Positions 25,612 through 34,951 of a stretch of DNA of 64,000 nucleotides are shown here, piece after piece. Where the stretch lies: contig PXRE01000014.1 in assembly GCA_003021085.1 (NCBI GenBank), positions 62,001 to 126,000 of the forward strand, read 5' to 3'. The DNA comes from Halobacteriales archaeon QS_1_68_20. Its GTDB lineage: Archaea; Halobacteriota; Halobacteria; Halobacteriales; PXRE01. Each line of letters begins with the position of its first letter. Position 1 is the stretch's first letter. The notes under the pieces are model-generated. The model was not told the DNA's origin and made no database searches. It saw only the letters and a list, made by a program, of their open reading frames with translations. A program made the translations under genes and the position numbers.

Positions 25612-28600
25612 TTAGTCCGCCGCGCCGGCGCCGTCCTGGCGCTCCGCGGCGAGCGCGTCGAAGTCGCCGTCCTCACCGAGCGTCTGCGCGCCGAAGCGCA
25701 CGGCCAGCACCTGCGCGACCGCGCGCTCGACGGCGTCCTCGACGAGTTCGTCGTCGTTCGACGGCGCCTCCGTGGCGGCCGTCTCGGCCGTCGCGTTCAC
25801 GTCCTCCAGCACCGTCTCGGGGTCCGCCGACAGGTCGACCGAGCGACCGATCCGGTTGACGACCAGCGCCGTCACGGCCTCGGCCGCGCGCTCCTCGTCC
25901 GGCGCGGCGTCCACGACGTCCGCGACCGTCACGTCGCGGGCGGTCACCGACGCGCCCGGCCCGGCGTCCTCGTGGATGACCGGGTCGAGACCGAGCGACT
26001 CGTACAACTCGGCCATCGTCGGGTCGTAAGCGTCGAGGTCGGTCTCCAGCCGGGCGTCCTCGGTGGCGTGAACCCTGTAGCCGGTGAACGCCCGCGTCTC
26101 GCCGTCGCCGAGTTGCCGGCCCGGCGACTGCAGGGCGTCCTCGACATGGTCGACGGCGTCGAGGTCGAACGCCCCGTCGCCGTACCGCGGCGCCGCGGCG
26201 AAGTTCCAGCCCTCCTGCAGGTGGGTGCGGCCGGGTTCGGAATCGCGCTGGCCAGGCGGCGTGCCGTCGGCCCCGACCGGCGGGTCGTCGGCGCGCTGGA
26301 AGTCCACGACCGCGCGGACGCCCTCGCGGGGCGTCACCCGGAACGCGTCCAGCGTGTCGAGGTGGGTCAACCGGCCCTCGCCGGTGACCCGCTGGAACTT
26401 CTCGCTGTCGTGGTTCCAGAACTCCAGGTCGCCCGCAAACTCGCGGTAGCCGTCGACGCCGAGCACGTCGTAGATGGTCCGGTCGCTCGGCCCCGGGACG
26501 CCCAAGCCGTAGGTCTCGCCGGGATCGAGGTAGAGGTCCGTCCCGATGGCCGTGGTGGCCGAGCGGTCGACGTCGGCGGGCGGCGTGGTCAGGAATGGGT
26601 CGTAAGCGACCTCGCCGTCGACGATGACGTCGTCGTAGCCCCGCTCGCCCAGGTAGTTCAGGCGGGCGTCGAACGGCCCCTCCGGAGACCCCCAGCCGTC
26701 GGCCGGTTCGCCGGCGAACGGTACGTCGGTCGCCGAGAGGTCGTTGTATCGGGCGACGCCCGCGTCCGCGTCGAGTCCGAAGTAGCCGCCGTCGAAGTTG
26801 ACGCCGGTCGTCGCCGCCACGTCGTTGCCCTCGAAGGCGGCGAGGTCGCCGAACTGCAGGAGTCCGGTCTCGGCGTTCTGGATGGCGTTGTTCTGGACGT
26901 GGACCTCGGCGGGGTCGAAGCCGAAGCCGAACTCGGCGACGCGGACCCCGACGTAGGTGTCGACGATCTCGTTGTCCTCGATCACCGCGTCCGCGCCGTC
27001 GACGTAGACGCCGTTGTCCGTGTCCGGGAACGGGTCGTCGTCGTCCGGGCCGACGATCCGGTTGTTCGCGATGCGGTTGCCGGTACTCCCCGAGAAGGCA
27101 CCGAACACCAGGACGCCCGCGTCGTAGCCGCTGGCGTAGGTGATATCGCAGTCGGTGACCGTGACGTGGCTGGCGTTCTCCAGGTAGACGCCGCCCCAGC
27201 CGAAGAAGTAGGGGTCCTCGAACGTCAGGCCGGTGACGGTGACGTCGTCGACCGGGCCGCCCCAGATGTCGGTCCCGACGCCGATGGCGCTGTCGACCGC
27301 CCTCGTGTCCTCGACGCGAACGTCGGAGACGTCCTGGTCGAGGAAGACGCCGCTGGTCCCGGCCGCGAGCACGTCACGCACCGTCGTCCCGCTGACGTGC
27401 TCGTTGATCCGGATGCCGAACCCGACGACGTTCTTCGGGTCGATGGCGCCGTCGCGGACGTTGGCCGCGAGGCCCTCGACGGTGACGCCGTCGGCGTCGA
27501 CGTTGATCACGTTCGGCGCGGGCAGGTCCCGGGCGTGGACGATTTCCGGGCGCTCGCCCTCGGCGCCGCGGATCGTGATCCCGGGCGTGCCCACGTACAG
27601 CCCCGTCTGGGTGCCCCGCTCGGCGTCGACCTCGTAGGTGCCCCCGGCGAGGACCACGCCGTCACCGGGCCGGACGAAGTCGACGGCCGTCTGGAGGTCC
27701 TCGATCTGGTCGGGGACGCTGATCGGGGACTGGTAGACGGTCGTCGGCCGGAAGGTGACCGCCGTCTCGACCTCGCGGTCGCGCCGGCCCAGCGTGACGA
27801 ACCTGGTGTCGAGCGCGAACTCACCGATGTCGTCCGCCTCGGTCTCGACCGTGATCTCGACCTGACCGTCCCGGGGTTCGTCGAACGCGACCGTCTCGCC
27901 GAACGCGACCGGGTCGCCGTCGACCGCCAGCGCGAGGTCGCTCTCGTCGAGGAACCGGAGGCCGGTGACGTCGATCTCCAGTTCGAGCAGGTCCTCGCCC
28001 TCGACGACCAGCGACGCCGTCTCGCCGGGCGTGACCTGTTCGGGCGGGACCTCGACGACCTCGATGGCCGGGGTCCGCGCGGCGTGGGCGACCGCGTTGG
28101 CGAGGACCGCCCGGCCGTCGGCGGTGAAGTCCGACCGGCCCACGAGCGTGCCGACGCCCAGCGAGGACGCCAGCACGGTCCTGCTCAGGTCGTCGACGCC
28201 CAGGCCCGCGCCGGAGGTTCCATAGCGGACGGCGACGTCCGCGAGCGTGGCGCCCGCGACCTCGCCCCGGAAGTCCTCGTAGTAGGTGTGGAACCCGCCG
28301 AAGAACAGCCCCGGCCCGGCGTACACCGGAGCCGGGTCGTACAGTTCGACCTCGTCGCCGGTCTCGGCGATGCCGTCGAAGACGGGGTGGTCGTGGTCGA
28401 CCGCGTAGTCGACCGGCGGCGCCGACATCTGGGTGAGCGCGTCGAAGGTGTCCCGCGGGTCGCCGGTCGCCGCCGAGACCTGCGAGACGGCGTCGCTGGC
28501 GTCCCCGAACTGGTCGAGGTAGACGACGCCGACCTCCGGCGCCGACGCGACCGCCGCGAACTCGGCGGCCAGTTCCTCGTCGCCGAGGTTCTGGACGACG

Positions 28601-30669
28601 TAGCCCTCGTGATCCCGGTTCCGGGCGCCCGAAAGCGCCGTCTCGGGGTCGAGCACCTCCACGGTATACCGCGGGTGGAGTTCCCGCTCCAGCATCGCGC
28701 GCACGTCGGCGCCGAATGCGCCGTCGTCCACGACGGCGACCGGGACGGGCCGCTCGTAGACGGCCGTGGGGCCGGTCGTCACCGTGACCGTCTCGCCCGT
28801 GCCCGCGAGGACGTGTTCGAGTTCGAGGGTACCGAACCCGCGCTCGTCCGTCCCGACGGTCACCGTCACCGTCCCGGACTTGGCCGGGTCGAACGCGACC
28901 GCGTCGCCGAACCTGGCCTCCTCGCCGTCGACCAGCAGGGTCGCGTCGCCCTCGTAGTCGCCGGCCGTCGTGACGGTCAGCGAGTCGGCGTGGGCCACCC
29001 GGAGTTCCACGTCGAAGGCCTCCCCGGCCTCGACGCCCTCTGGCTGGTCGGCGGCGACCGTCGCGGCGAGTTCGTCGCCCAGCGCGAAGTCCCGCGTGAC
29101 GAACCCGTCACCCACGTCGACGATGACCGTCTGGCTGGCGTAGCCGAACGCGTCGGCGGTCACCTCGTAGGTGCCCGCGAGCGCCCGCAGGGTGTACGCG
29201 CCGTCGGCGTCGGTCTCGACGGGGAACCCGTCGAGTTCGACCGTCGCTCCGGGGATCGGTTGGCCGTCCGCGTCGGTGACTGTCCCGGTCACGCCGCCGT
29301 CGGCGCCGAACCGACTCGTCGCGTGCAGGGCGTCGACGATGCCCTTCCCGTAGCGGGTGTCCGGTTCTGCCGGTTCGCCGTCGGGCTTCCAGGTGGTCGT
29401 CGCCAGCGCCGTCTTCGCCCGTCCGGGGTCGAGGTCGCCGCCCGCGGCGGCGGCCATCAGGGCCACGACGCCGGCCACGTGCGGACTCGCCATCGAGGTC
29501 CCCGAGAGTTCCGCCCACTTGCCGTCGATCACGGGGAACGGCGGGTCCGAGTCCTCTGGGACCGCGCTCAGCACGTCGACGCCGGGTCCCGACACGTCGG
29601 GGACGACGTAGGAGTCCGGCCACTCCCCGGGCGCCAGGTGGCCCCAGGCGTCCTCGGTGACGATGGTCTCGCCGCTGGAGAAGTCGGCGACCGCCTCGGA
29701 CTCGTCGGTCGCGCCGACGGCGACCGAGTCGTAGACGTTCGCGGGTGACCCCGAGGTCCCGGCCCCGGAGTTGCCCGACGAGGAGACGGCGACGGTGCCG
29801 GCCCGCTCGGCGTTGCGGACCGGTTCGATCAGCTCGCCGAAGTAGCCGGTCGCGCCGAGACTCATGTTGATCGCGTCGGCGTCGTTCTCGATGGCCCACT
29901 CCATGCCGGCGATGATCCCCGCGAACGTCCCAGAGCCGTCGGCGATGACGAGGCCGTGCAGCAGCGTCGCGTCGGGGGCGACGCCGACCGCCGTGCCGGA
30001 GGCGTCCCCGCCGGCCACCGTCGCGCTGACGTGCGTGCCGTGATACTGGCTGTCGTGGGGTTCGGAGTCGACCTGCTCGCCGTCGTCGTCGAACTCCGCG
30101 AAGTTCCCGGGGTCGACGTCGACGTCCGGGTGGTCGGGGTCGACCCCGGTGTCCAGCACCGCGACGCTGGCGCCGTCCCCGCGCGTTCCGAGCGTCTCCC
30201 AGACCTCCGGGACGTCGATCTGGTCCAGTCCGTAGGTCGTCTCGGTCGGGTCCGCGGCCGCCTCGCCGGCCGACGGCTCGGGGAGTTCGAACGCGACGTT
30301 GGGGTGAAGGGTCTCGACGCCCTCGGCGGCCGCCAGCGCCTCCAGGTCGCCAACGGAGGTGTCGACTTCCAGCAGGAGGGCGTTGGCCAGCCAGAACTGG
30401 TTTTTGACCGCCAGTCCCTCGGTCTTCTGGACGTACTCGACGATCGGTTTCTGGCTCTCCGCGGCCGTCGCCTTCAGTTCCTCGACAGTCGAGGACGCTG
30501 CCACGAGCGGGACGTCTACGGCTTCGGCGCGGACGATCACTTCGGCGGGTCCGCCGTCGGCCGCTCCAGCGGCCCCCACGAACGGGAGCGTCCCGGCCGC
30601 CGCCGTCCCATGGAGAAAAGTTCGTTTGGTTATTTCGAATCCGTTTTCGTCATTAGTTTTTCTATTCAT
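25612..30669 (-). CDS. Giant Tat-exported subtilase with regulatory beta domain and beta-helix
   Basis: 1685-residue secreted protein. The signal contains TKRTFLHGTAAAG (Lys-Arg instead of twin Arg). An I9-like prodomain spans about 40-125. The S8 catalytic triad is seen as Asp in AVLDTGVDPDHPDVD (about 171), His in YHGTHVSATVAGG (about 213) and Ser in LSGTSMASPHVAG (about 388). A carboxypeptidase-regulatory-like domain (about 455-525, VTGTVTDADGQPIPGATVEL) and a long middle region follow. A right-handed parallel beta-helix runs about 975-1325, with TVEGLAANVRDG and VTVTDCDITYASGYDAGVL. The last 350 residues are uncharacterised and acidic. It probably degrades extracellular protein while binding a polymer via the helix. 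Confidence 0.9.
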   Translation of the reverse strand: MNRKTNDENGFEITKRTFLHGTAAAGTLPFVGAAGAADGGPAEVIVRAEAVDVPLVAASSTVEELKATAAESQKPIVEYVQKTEGLAVKNQFWLANALLLEVDTSVGDLEALAAAEGVETLHPNVAFELPEPSAGEAAADPTETTYGLDQIDVPEVWETLGTRGDGASVAVLDTGVDPDHPDVDVDPGNFAEFDDDGEQVDSEPHDSQYHGTHVSATVAGGDASGTAVGVAPDATLLHGLVIADGSGTFAGIIAGMEWAIENDADAINMSLGATGYFGELIEPVRNAERAGTVAVSSSGNSGAGTSGSPANVYDSVAVGATDESEAVADFSSGETIVTEDAWGHLAPGEWPDSYVVPDVSGPGVDVLSAVPEDSDPPFPVIDGKWAELSGTSMASPHVAGVVALMAAAAGGDLDPGRAKTALATTTWKPDGEPAEPDTRYGKGIVDALHATSRFGADGGVTGTVTDADGQPIPGATVELDGFPVETDADGAYTLRALAGTYEVTADAFGYASQTVIVDVGDGFVTRDFALGDELAATVAADQPEGVEAGEAFDVELRVAHADSLTVTTAGDYEGDATLLVDGEEARFGDAVAFDPAKSGTVTVTVGTDERGFGTLELEHVLAGTGETVTVTTGPTAVYERPVPVAVVDDGAFGADVRAMLERELHPRYTVEVLDPETALSGARNRDHEGYVVQNLGDEELAAEFAAVASAPEVGVVYLDQFGDASDAVSQVSAATGDPRDTFDALTQMSAPPVDYAVDHDHPVFDGIAETGDEVELYDPAPVYAGPGLFFGGFHTYYEDFRGEVAGATLADVAVRYGTSGAGLGVDDLSRTVLASSLGVGTLVGRSDFTADGRAVLANAVAHAARTPAIEVVEVPPEQVTPGETASLVVEGEDLLELEIDVTGLRFLDESDLALAVDGDPVAFGETVAFDEPRDGQVEITVETEADDIGEFALDTRFVTLGRRDREVETAVTFRPTTVYQSPISVPDQIEDLQTAVDFVRPGDGVVLAGGTYEVDAERGTQTGLYVGTPGITIRGAEGERPEIVHARDLPAPNVINVDADGVTVEGLAANVRDGAIDPKNVVGFGIRINEHVSGTTVRDVLAAGTSGVFLDQDVSDVRVEDTRAVDSAIGVGTDIWGGPVDDVTVTGLTFEDPYFFGWGGVYLENASHVTVTDCDITYASGYDAGVLVFGAFSGSTGNRIANNRIVGPDDDDPFPDTDNGVYVDGADAVIEDNEIVDTYVGVRVAEFGFGFDPAEVHVQNNAIQNAETGLLQFGDLAAFEGNDVAATTGVNFDGGYFGLDADAGVARYNDLSATDVPFAGEPADGWGSPEGPFDARLNYLGERGYDDVIVDGEVAYDPFLTTPPADVDRSATTAIGTDLYLDPGETYGLGVPGPSDRTIYDVLGVDGYREFAGDLEFWNHDSEKFQRVTGEGRLTHLDTLDAFRVTPREGVRAVVDFQRADDPPVGADGTPPGQRDSEPGRTHLQEGWNFAAAPRYGDGAFDLDAVDHVEDALQSPGRQLGDGETRAFTGYRVHATEDARLETDLDAYDPTMAELYESLGLDPVIHEDAGPGASVTARDVTVADVVDAAPDEERAAEAVTALVVNRIGRSVDLSADPETVLEDVNATAETAATEAPSNDDELVEDAVERAVAQVLAVRFGAQTLGEDGDFDALAAERQDGAGAAD

Positions 30670-30852
30670 TCGCTAATTCCCGGCCTCTCGGCCATAACTT
30701 CCCAGTTACGACTATCGCCCAATAAATGCTGAGTTGCTAATGGATGTTATGAACCGTCTGATGCGGCCGCTCGCGTCGCGTGCTGGCGAACGCGTCAGCC
30801 GGGCTCGGCAGTATCGCTGGTCGTGGGCGGGTCCCGCCGCGTCCCGGAGGAC

Positions 30853-31482
30853 TCAGGCGATGTCGCGGGAGGTGTCGACCGAGACCTGTTCGGTCATTTC
30901 GAGCTTGATGGCCTCAGTCAGCGCCTTGCCGCCACGGAACTTCGGGACGACGAGGCGGTTCTCGATCTGCTCGCCGTTGAGGATCGTCTCCAGTTCGAAC
31001 ACCACGTCGGCCATGTAGTGGGTGATGTCGCGGTTGTCCGGCGGCGCGACGCCGTCGAGGCAGTGCAGGAACGCCAGCCCCTCCGTGTTGACCATCTGGG
31101 TCTGGAGTTCGTTCAGGAAGTTGCGGTACCTGACCGCCTCGCGCCGTTCCAGCGGGTCCGCGGTGTCGATGATCAGGTTGGCGCTCTCGGGCAACGCCCG
31201 TATGAGCTGGTTTGCCTGGTCGAGCGGTTCCCCGTCGTCCCCGATGTGCCGGACCGTCGGACTGCCGGTCCGGGTCGGCGTACGTTCCAGGCCGTCCTGG
31301 ACGGCCTGGTCCGAGCGTCCGGTCGAGAGGTACAGCGTCCCGCGGGCGGCGGTGAGTTCGTACAGTAGCAACTCCGCCTGGCTGGCGGGTTCGGCGGTGA
31401 GCGCAACGATGCTCCCCGCCGGAATTCCGCCCTCGAGTTTGCGGTCCAGAATGTCGATACCCGTCGGCAACCGGGCGCTCAT
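30853..31482 (-). CDS. RAD55/KaiC-like RecA-superfamily protein with degenerate P-loop
   Basis: 209 residues with the RAD55-type opening LPTGIDILDRKLEGGIPAGS, in which the normally following Walker A GxxGxGKT reads TAEPASQAELL, so ATP binding is doubtful. A Walker-B-like NLIIDTADPLE and VVFELETILNGEQIENRLVV follow, as in KaiC-family proteins. It follows the MinD-like gene by 28 nt on the same strand and probably shares its operon, though CTAAATAA near 31506-31513 could give it a separate promoter. Perhaps a regulatory or scaffold protein. Confidence 0.8.
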   Translation of the reverse strand: MSARLPTGIDILDRKLEGGIPAGSIVALTAEPASQAELLLYELTAARGTLYLSTGRSDQAVQDGLERTPTRTGSPTVRHIGDDGEPLDQANQLIRALPESANLIIDTADPLERREAVRYRNFLNELQTQMVNTEGLAFLHCLDGVAPPDNRDITHYMADVVFELETILNGEQIENRLVVPKFRGGKALTEAIKLEMTEQVSVDTSRDIA

Positions 31483-31510
31483 CCAGTAGGTACGATTGGC
31501 ATCGAGTTAT

Positions 31511-32119
31511 TTAGTCCCTTTGGCTAACGAGGTAGCCACAGATCCGGTCGTGAGCCGCTCTTGCGGCCGATTCTACCACGATCTCGGGGGCGTAAGGAAC
31601 GCACCCAAGAACCTGGGTTTCCAACAATTCTGCGACACCGTCGGGCACCCGGTTGGCCCGTGAAACCACCGCACCCACGACGGGCGTTCCGACCGCGCGC
31701 GACATCGCGGCGGTGCGCGCGGCGTCCTGGAGGCTGGCGGGTTCCAGCGTCGTCACCAGGAGCGTCTCGTCGGCCACCCGGAGCGGGACGGCCGCGTCGG
31801 GGCCGACGCCCGCAGGGCAGTCCACCAGCACCACGTCGCGCGCGCCCCGGCATCGTCGCAGGTCGCTCTCGCTCACCGCGTCGTCGCGGGGGGCCGCGAC
31901 CACGTCGAAACCGGGCGCCGCACGCTGGGTAACGTCGGGGACCGGGCCGGTATCCAGCGGTGGGTCCCGTTCGACCCCGGCGACGCCGTGGAGGTCGGGC
32001 ATGTCGGCGTCCGCGTCGACCGCCAGTACCCCCCGACCTGTGCGGGCGGCCGCTCGCGCGAGTCCCAGGGTCGTGGTCGTCTTGCCGCACCCGCCTTTTC
32101 CGCCCGCGACGGCGAACAT
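31511..32119 (-). CDS. MinD/ParA-family ATPase
   Basis: 202 residues with the deviant Walker A GGKGGCGKTTTTLGLARAAA at residues 7-26, including the signature Lys. DADADMPDLHGVAGV is the switch region, and a Walker-B-like DVVLVDCPAGVGPDAAVPL follows. Such ATPases position cell-division, motility or chromosome machinery by dimerising on membrane or DNA. Whether it has a C-terminal membrane-targeting helix is not evident. The downstream neighbour is the P-loop-degenerate RAD55-like protein. Confidence 0.85.
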   Translation of the reverse strand: MFAVAGGKGGCGKTTTTLGLARAAARTGRGVLAVDADADMPDLHGVAGVERDPPLDTGPVPDVTQRAAPGFDVVAAPRDDAVSESDLRRCRGARDVVLVDCPAGVGPDAAVPLRVADETLLVTTLEPASLQDAARTAAMSRAVGTPVVGAVVSRANRVPDGVAELLETQVLGCVPYAPEIVVESAARAAHDRICGYLVSQRD

Positions 32120-32303
32120 GGCGGGTCTGGTCGCGCTCTCCAGGATAAAGGTTCGGCCGCGTACGGGGTACCGCTACGTCCTGACGCGATTACCGAAACG
32201 GCGTCCGTCGCTTGGACGACCTCGCGCGCGCCGCGCGGACGTATTCAACGGGGTCGTTCGTCCAGCGTGCAACCGACACCACGGGGGCCGGAGAACACAC
32301 GTG

Positions 32304-33002
32304 TCACTCCTCGTACTTCCCCTTCCAGACGCCCGGTTCCACGAAGTCCTCCGAGAGTCGTTCCCGGTTGCGCTCGGCCAGGCGGCCCCACTCCGCCAGG
32401 CCCGCACGGACCTGCTCGCGGTCGAAGCCGACGGTCTCGCCGACGGCCAGTAGCTCCCGGGGAGCGCGCATCTCGAGGTGGGAAGTGGGGTCGGCGCTGA
32501 CCACGAACGGGGTGTCGTAGTGCTCCAGCAGGGTCCGGAGGCGTTCGAGGTCCGAGATGGCCCGCACGCGGGCACCGCCGTCGCCCCGGAGGACCCGGCC
32601 GAGGTCCACCTCCACGCGGACGCCGTGGTCGGCGGCCGCACGGGCCATCACCTGGTCGAACTCGCCGTCGCCGGCCAGCGGGTGGGCCAGGATGTCGACG
32701 CGGTCCTGCTCGACGGCGAAGCGGTTGAGGGCGGTCGTCCCGCCGTGCAGCGCCAGCACGACGTGGTCCTCGCGGTAGTTGCCCAGGTAGCCGCTGGCCT
32801 GCTCGGGGTCGTCCGCGCGGACCTCGATGCCCGGCACCACGTCGACGCCGTGGGCCTCGCGGACGGCCTCGGCGTCGAACTCGGCGCTGGCGTCGCCGTG
32901 GTTGCGGACGACGACCCCCTCGAAGCCGTAGTCGGCGGCCGTCAGCGCCAGCCGCGAGACCGTGCTGTCGCCGTCCGGCACGGCGTGGACCGCCTCGTAC
33001 AT
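32304..33002 (-). CDS. rnp3: RNase P protein component 3 (Rpp30 homologue)
   Basis: 232-residue TIM-barrel-type protein subunit of archaeal RNase P, which removes 5' leaders from pre-tRNA. Characteristic segments are YEAVHAVPDGDSTVSRLALT, FEGVVVRNHGD, VVPGIEVRADDPEQ and DILAHPLAGDG. An RNase P partner normally encoded next to it (Pop5/rnp2) is not seen here. The start is the ATG at 33002; an upstream one adds nine Arg-rich residues. Confidence 0.92.
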   Translation of the reverse strand: MYEAVHAVPDGDSTVSRLALTAADYGFEGVVVRNHGDASAEFDAEAVREAHGVDVVPGIEVRADDPEQASGYLGNYREDHVVLALHGGTTALNRFAVEQDRVDILAHPLAGDGEFDQVMARAAADHGVRVEVDLGRVLRGDGGARVRAISDLERLRTLLEHYDTPFVVSADPTSHLEMRAPRELLAVGETVGFDREQVRAGLAEWGRLAERNRERLSEDFVEPGVWKGKYEE

Positions 33003-33059
33003 GCGGCGGCGTTGGACGCCGGCCCCCAAACCGCTAACGGTTAGCCGCCGCCCGCTCGT

Positions 33060-33680
33060 TCAGTCGTCGGTCGCTGCCGCGGTGGCGGACACGGGGTACG
33101 GGTTACCGACCGCCAGCAGGTCGTACCCCAGGAGGACCCACGCCAACCCGTACGGGACTCCGAGTAACGCGGTCGTGGCCATCCCGGGAGGGAGTATCCG
33201 AGCCAGTCCACGGCGAACAGGATACCCATAGAGCCCGGCAACGACAGCGCCAGGATCACACCCCCGGCCCGGGCGTGCCCGAGGACGTTCGCCCGCGCCG
33301 TCGCGGCCCCGAACGCCAGTGGCCCGACGAGGTAAAAGAGGACGAAGTCGCGAGACCTATGATATCCTCGTAGGGGTAGCTGCCGACCGTCAACCCCAAC
33401 ACGCCGGTGAGGAAGGCGAGCACCACCCCACGACGAACAGCGCGGACGCGCCGAGCGAGAGCCACCCGAAGGACGCTCGCTGTGCCAGGTAGAGGCCGAC
33501 GGCCCCCGGTACCAGGAACAGGACCGCGAACAGTACCATCGACCAGATGATCTGGAACACTGCCATTCCGGAGTTCTCGGTGAGCAACATCGGCGAGGCG
33601 ACCATCAACACCCCGAACAACGCTCCACCGAACATCCCTCGGAACCCCAGTGCACTCGTGACGCGGCTGTCAGCACCCAT
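33060..33680 (-). pseudogene. Decayed paralogue of the adjacent multi-helix membrane protein
   Basis: The start ATG at 33680 gives MGADSRVTSALGFRGMFGGA. Fragments then continue in other frames: VVLAFLTGVLGLTVGSYPYE, FVLFYLVGPLAFGAATARAN with AGGVILALSLPGSMG, and GMATTALLGVPYGLAWVLLG ending VSATAAATDD and TGA at 33060. At least three frameshifts separate them. The pieces line up with the intact 201-residue neighbour (GLYLAQR, ATARAEV, GGVLLAAALP and VPFGLAWTV), so the two are tandem paralogues, the promoter-distal one broken. Confidence 0.8.
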
Positions 33681-33768
33681 GTCGACTGCCAATACCGTCA
33701 ACCGCTAAAAACGTTCTCGGGATTGTCAATTATCGCCCGCCTTTCAATAAATCCTCGCTCCGTGAACC

Positions 33769-34374
33769 TCAGGTCGTCTCGCGGCCCTCGACGATCTGGC
33801 CGTAGTCCCTGATGGTCATCAGGTCGAAGCCGATGACCGTCCAGGCGAGGCCGAACGGGACGCCGACGACCAGCGCCGAGAGGACGGTGCTCTGGATGCC
33901 TGCCACGTCCATGGCGAGGGTGCCGAGAAACGTCGCGGGCAGGGCCGCCGCCAGCAGCACGCCGCCCGCGCGAGCGTGGAGCAGAACCTCGGCCCTGGCG
34001 GTCGCGGTTCCGAACCCGACCGCACCGACGACCATCAGGGCCGCGGCACCCTGGGCGAGCACGTCCTCGAACGGGACGGCGACGTCCGTCGCGGTCAGCA
34101 GACCCTCGACGATGGTCAACAGGAGTCCGACGGCGAGGACCGCCGCCCCTGCCCGACCGGGAATCCCGAGCGCGTCCCGCTGGGCGAGGTACAGGCCGGC
34201 GACGCCCGCCAGGAAGAAGACGAACGTCACCAGCACTGCCCGCGTCGCTACCCCGGCCAGGACGGCTGACGGACCGCCTGCGAGGAGGCTACTCAGCACC
34301 AGGAGCAACAGGGGAAACAGGACGCCGCCGATCAGACTGACGAACCCGAGCGAACTGGGCAGTCGTTTACTCAT
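33769..34374 (-). CDS. Multi-helix membrane protein, unknown function
   Basis: 201 residues with about six hydrophobic helices, small loops and motifs GVAGLYLAQRDALGI and VGFGTATARAEVLLHARAGG. No channel or transporter family is recognised. It precedes its broken paralogue at 33060-33680 on the same strand; the two arose by tandem duplication. The ATG sits in an AT-rich leader. Confidence 0.75.
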   Translation of the reverse strand: MSKRLPSSLGFVSLIGGVLFPLLLLVLSSLLAGGPSAVLAGVATRAVLVTFVFFLAGVAGLYLAQRDALGIPGRAGAAVLAVGLLLTIVEGLLTATDVAVPFEDVLAQGAAALMVVGAVGFGTATARAEVLLHARAGGVLLAAALPATFLGTLAMDVAGIQSTVLSALVVGVPFGLAWTVIGFDLMTIRDYGQIVEGRETT

Positions 34375-34424
34375 TGAGAGGAATTAGAACGTATTAAATT
34401 AAATAACTTATGGGAGCAAAAAGA

Positions 34425-34613
34425 TTAGAAACACCAGGGAATCCACCAAGCGCACTCCGGGCCAACGCCGTCCGGCGGTCCCATGCTGGAGAAGACTGTT
34501 TCGAGGGCGGACTCGGCTCCGGGACTCGCGGCGGCCGGCGTGGCGACCATCGTGAGCGCAACGAGCATGGCGAGTACCGCGAGGACGCGCGTCGGACTGA
34601 CCGATTTTCTCAT
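34425..34613 (-). CDS. Small secreted peptide with a two-cysteine C-terminus
   Basis: 62 residues. A basic start RKSVSPTRV leads a hydrophobic core VLAVLAMLVALTMVATPAAA, a clear Sec-type signal cleaved near residue 29-30. The mature part would be only about 33 residues, ending ECAWWIPWCF, where C54 and C61 could form a disulfide loop around two Trp and a Pro. Such a tiny Trp-rich exported peptide could be antimicrobial, a signal or a membrane-active factor; this is inference. It lies in AT-rich DNA and shares strand orientation with the membrane protein pair. Confidence 0.5.
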   Translation of the reverse strand: MRKSVSPTRVLAVLAMLVALTMVATPAAASPGAESALETVFSSMGPPDGVGPECAWWIPWCF

Positions 34614-34728
34614 GCTAGGAAAATAGATACGGGGTTTGTAATAAAGTAAGTTTTGGGCAACTACTTAGTATTAGTGGAACATGAAATGAATAAAACACGA
34701 GTGGATGACAGCTTCCGCGCCGGGCAGT

Positions 34729-34884
34729 TCAGCGGACCTCGAAGCCGTCGATTACCTCGTCACAGTCGGGACACGAGACCAGTGCCGTCCCGGTACGCTT
34801 CGAGTCCAGCGGCTTACTGCCACGGGTCTCGCGCACGCCGGCCGAACCGATCAGGTCGGAACCACAGTATGGACACTCTCGCAC
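34729..34884 (-). CDS. Zinc-ribbon microprotein
   Basis: 51 residues from a GTG start: MRECPYCGSDLIGSAGVRE, then VSCPDCDEVIDGFEVR. Two CxxC pairs 30 residues apart form a complete zinc-ribbon. It belongs to the widespread group of small haloarchaeal zinc-finger proteins of unknown role. GC-rich codon positions and the intact zinc ligands support it as a real gene. A plus-strand frame over the same bases is a shadow. Confidence 0.65.
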   Translation of the reverse strand: MRECPYCGSDLIGSAGVRETRGSKPLDSKRTGTALVSCPDCDEVIDGFEVR

Positions 34885-34951
34885 GGTGAATCACCCCATG
34901 TGGGAACAGTTGACGATCCCGTCGACAGGTATTAAGACCTGTGGCCGCCGG

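Noticed and set aside
25972-29748. 1258-codon open frame antisense to the subtilase
   Set aside because: A GC-rich shadow of a gene with clear S8 and beta-helix motifs; the antisense product is low-complexity.
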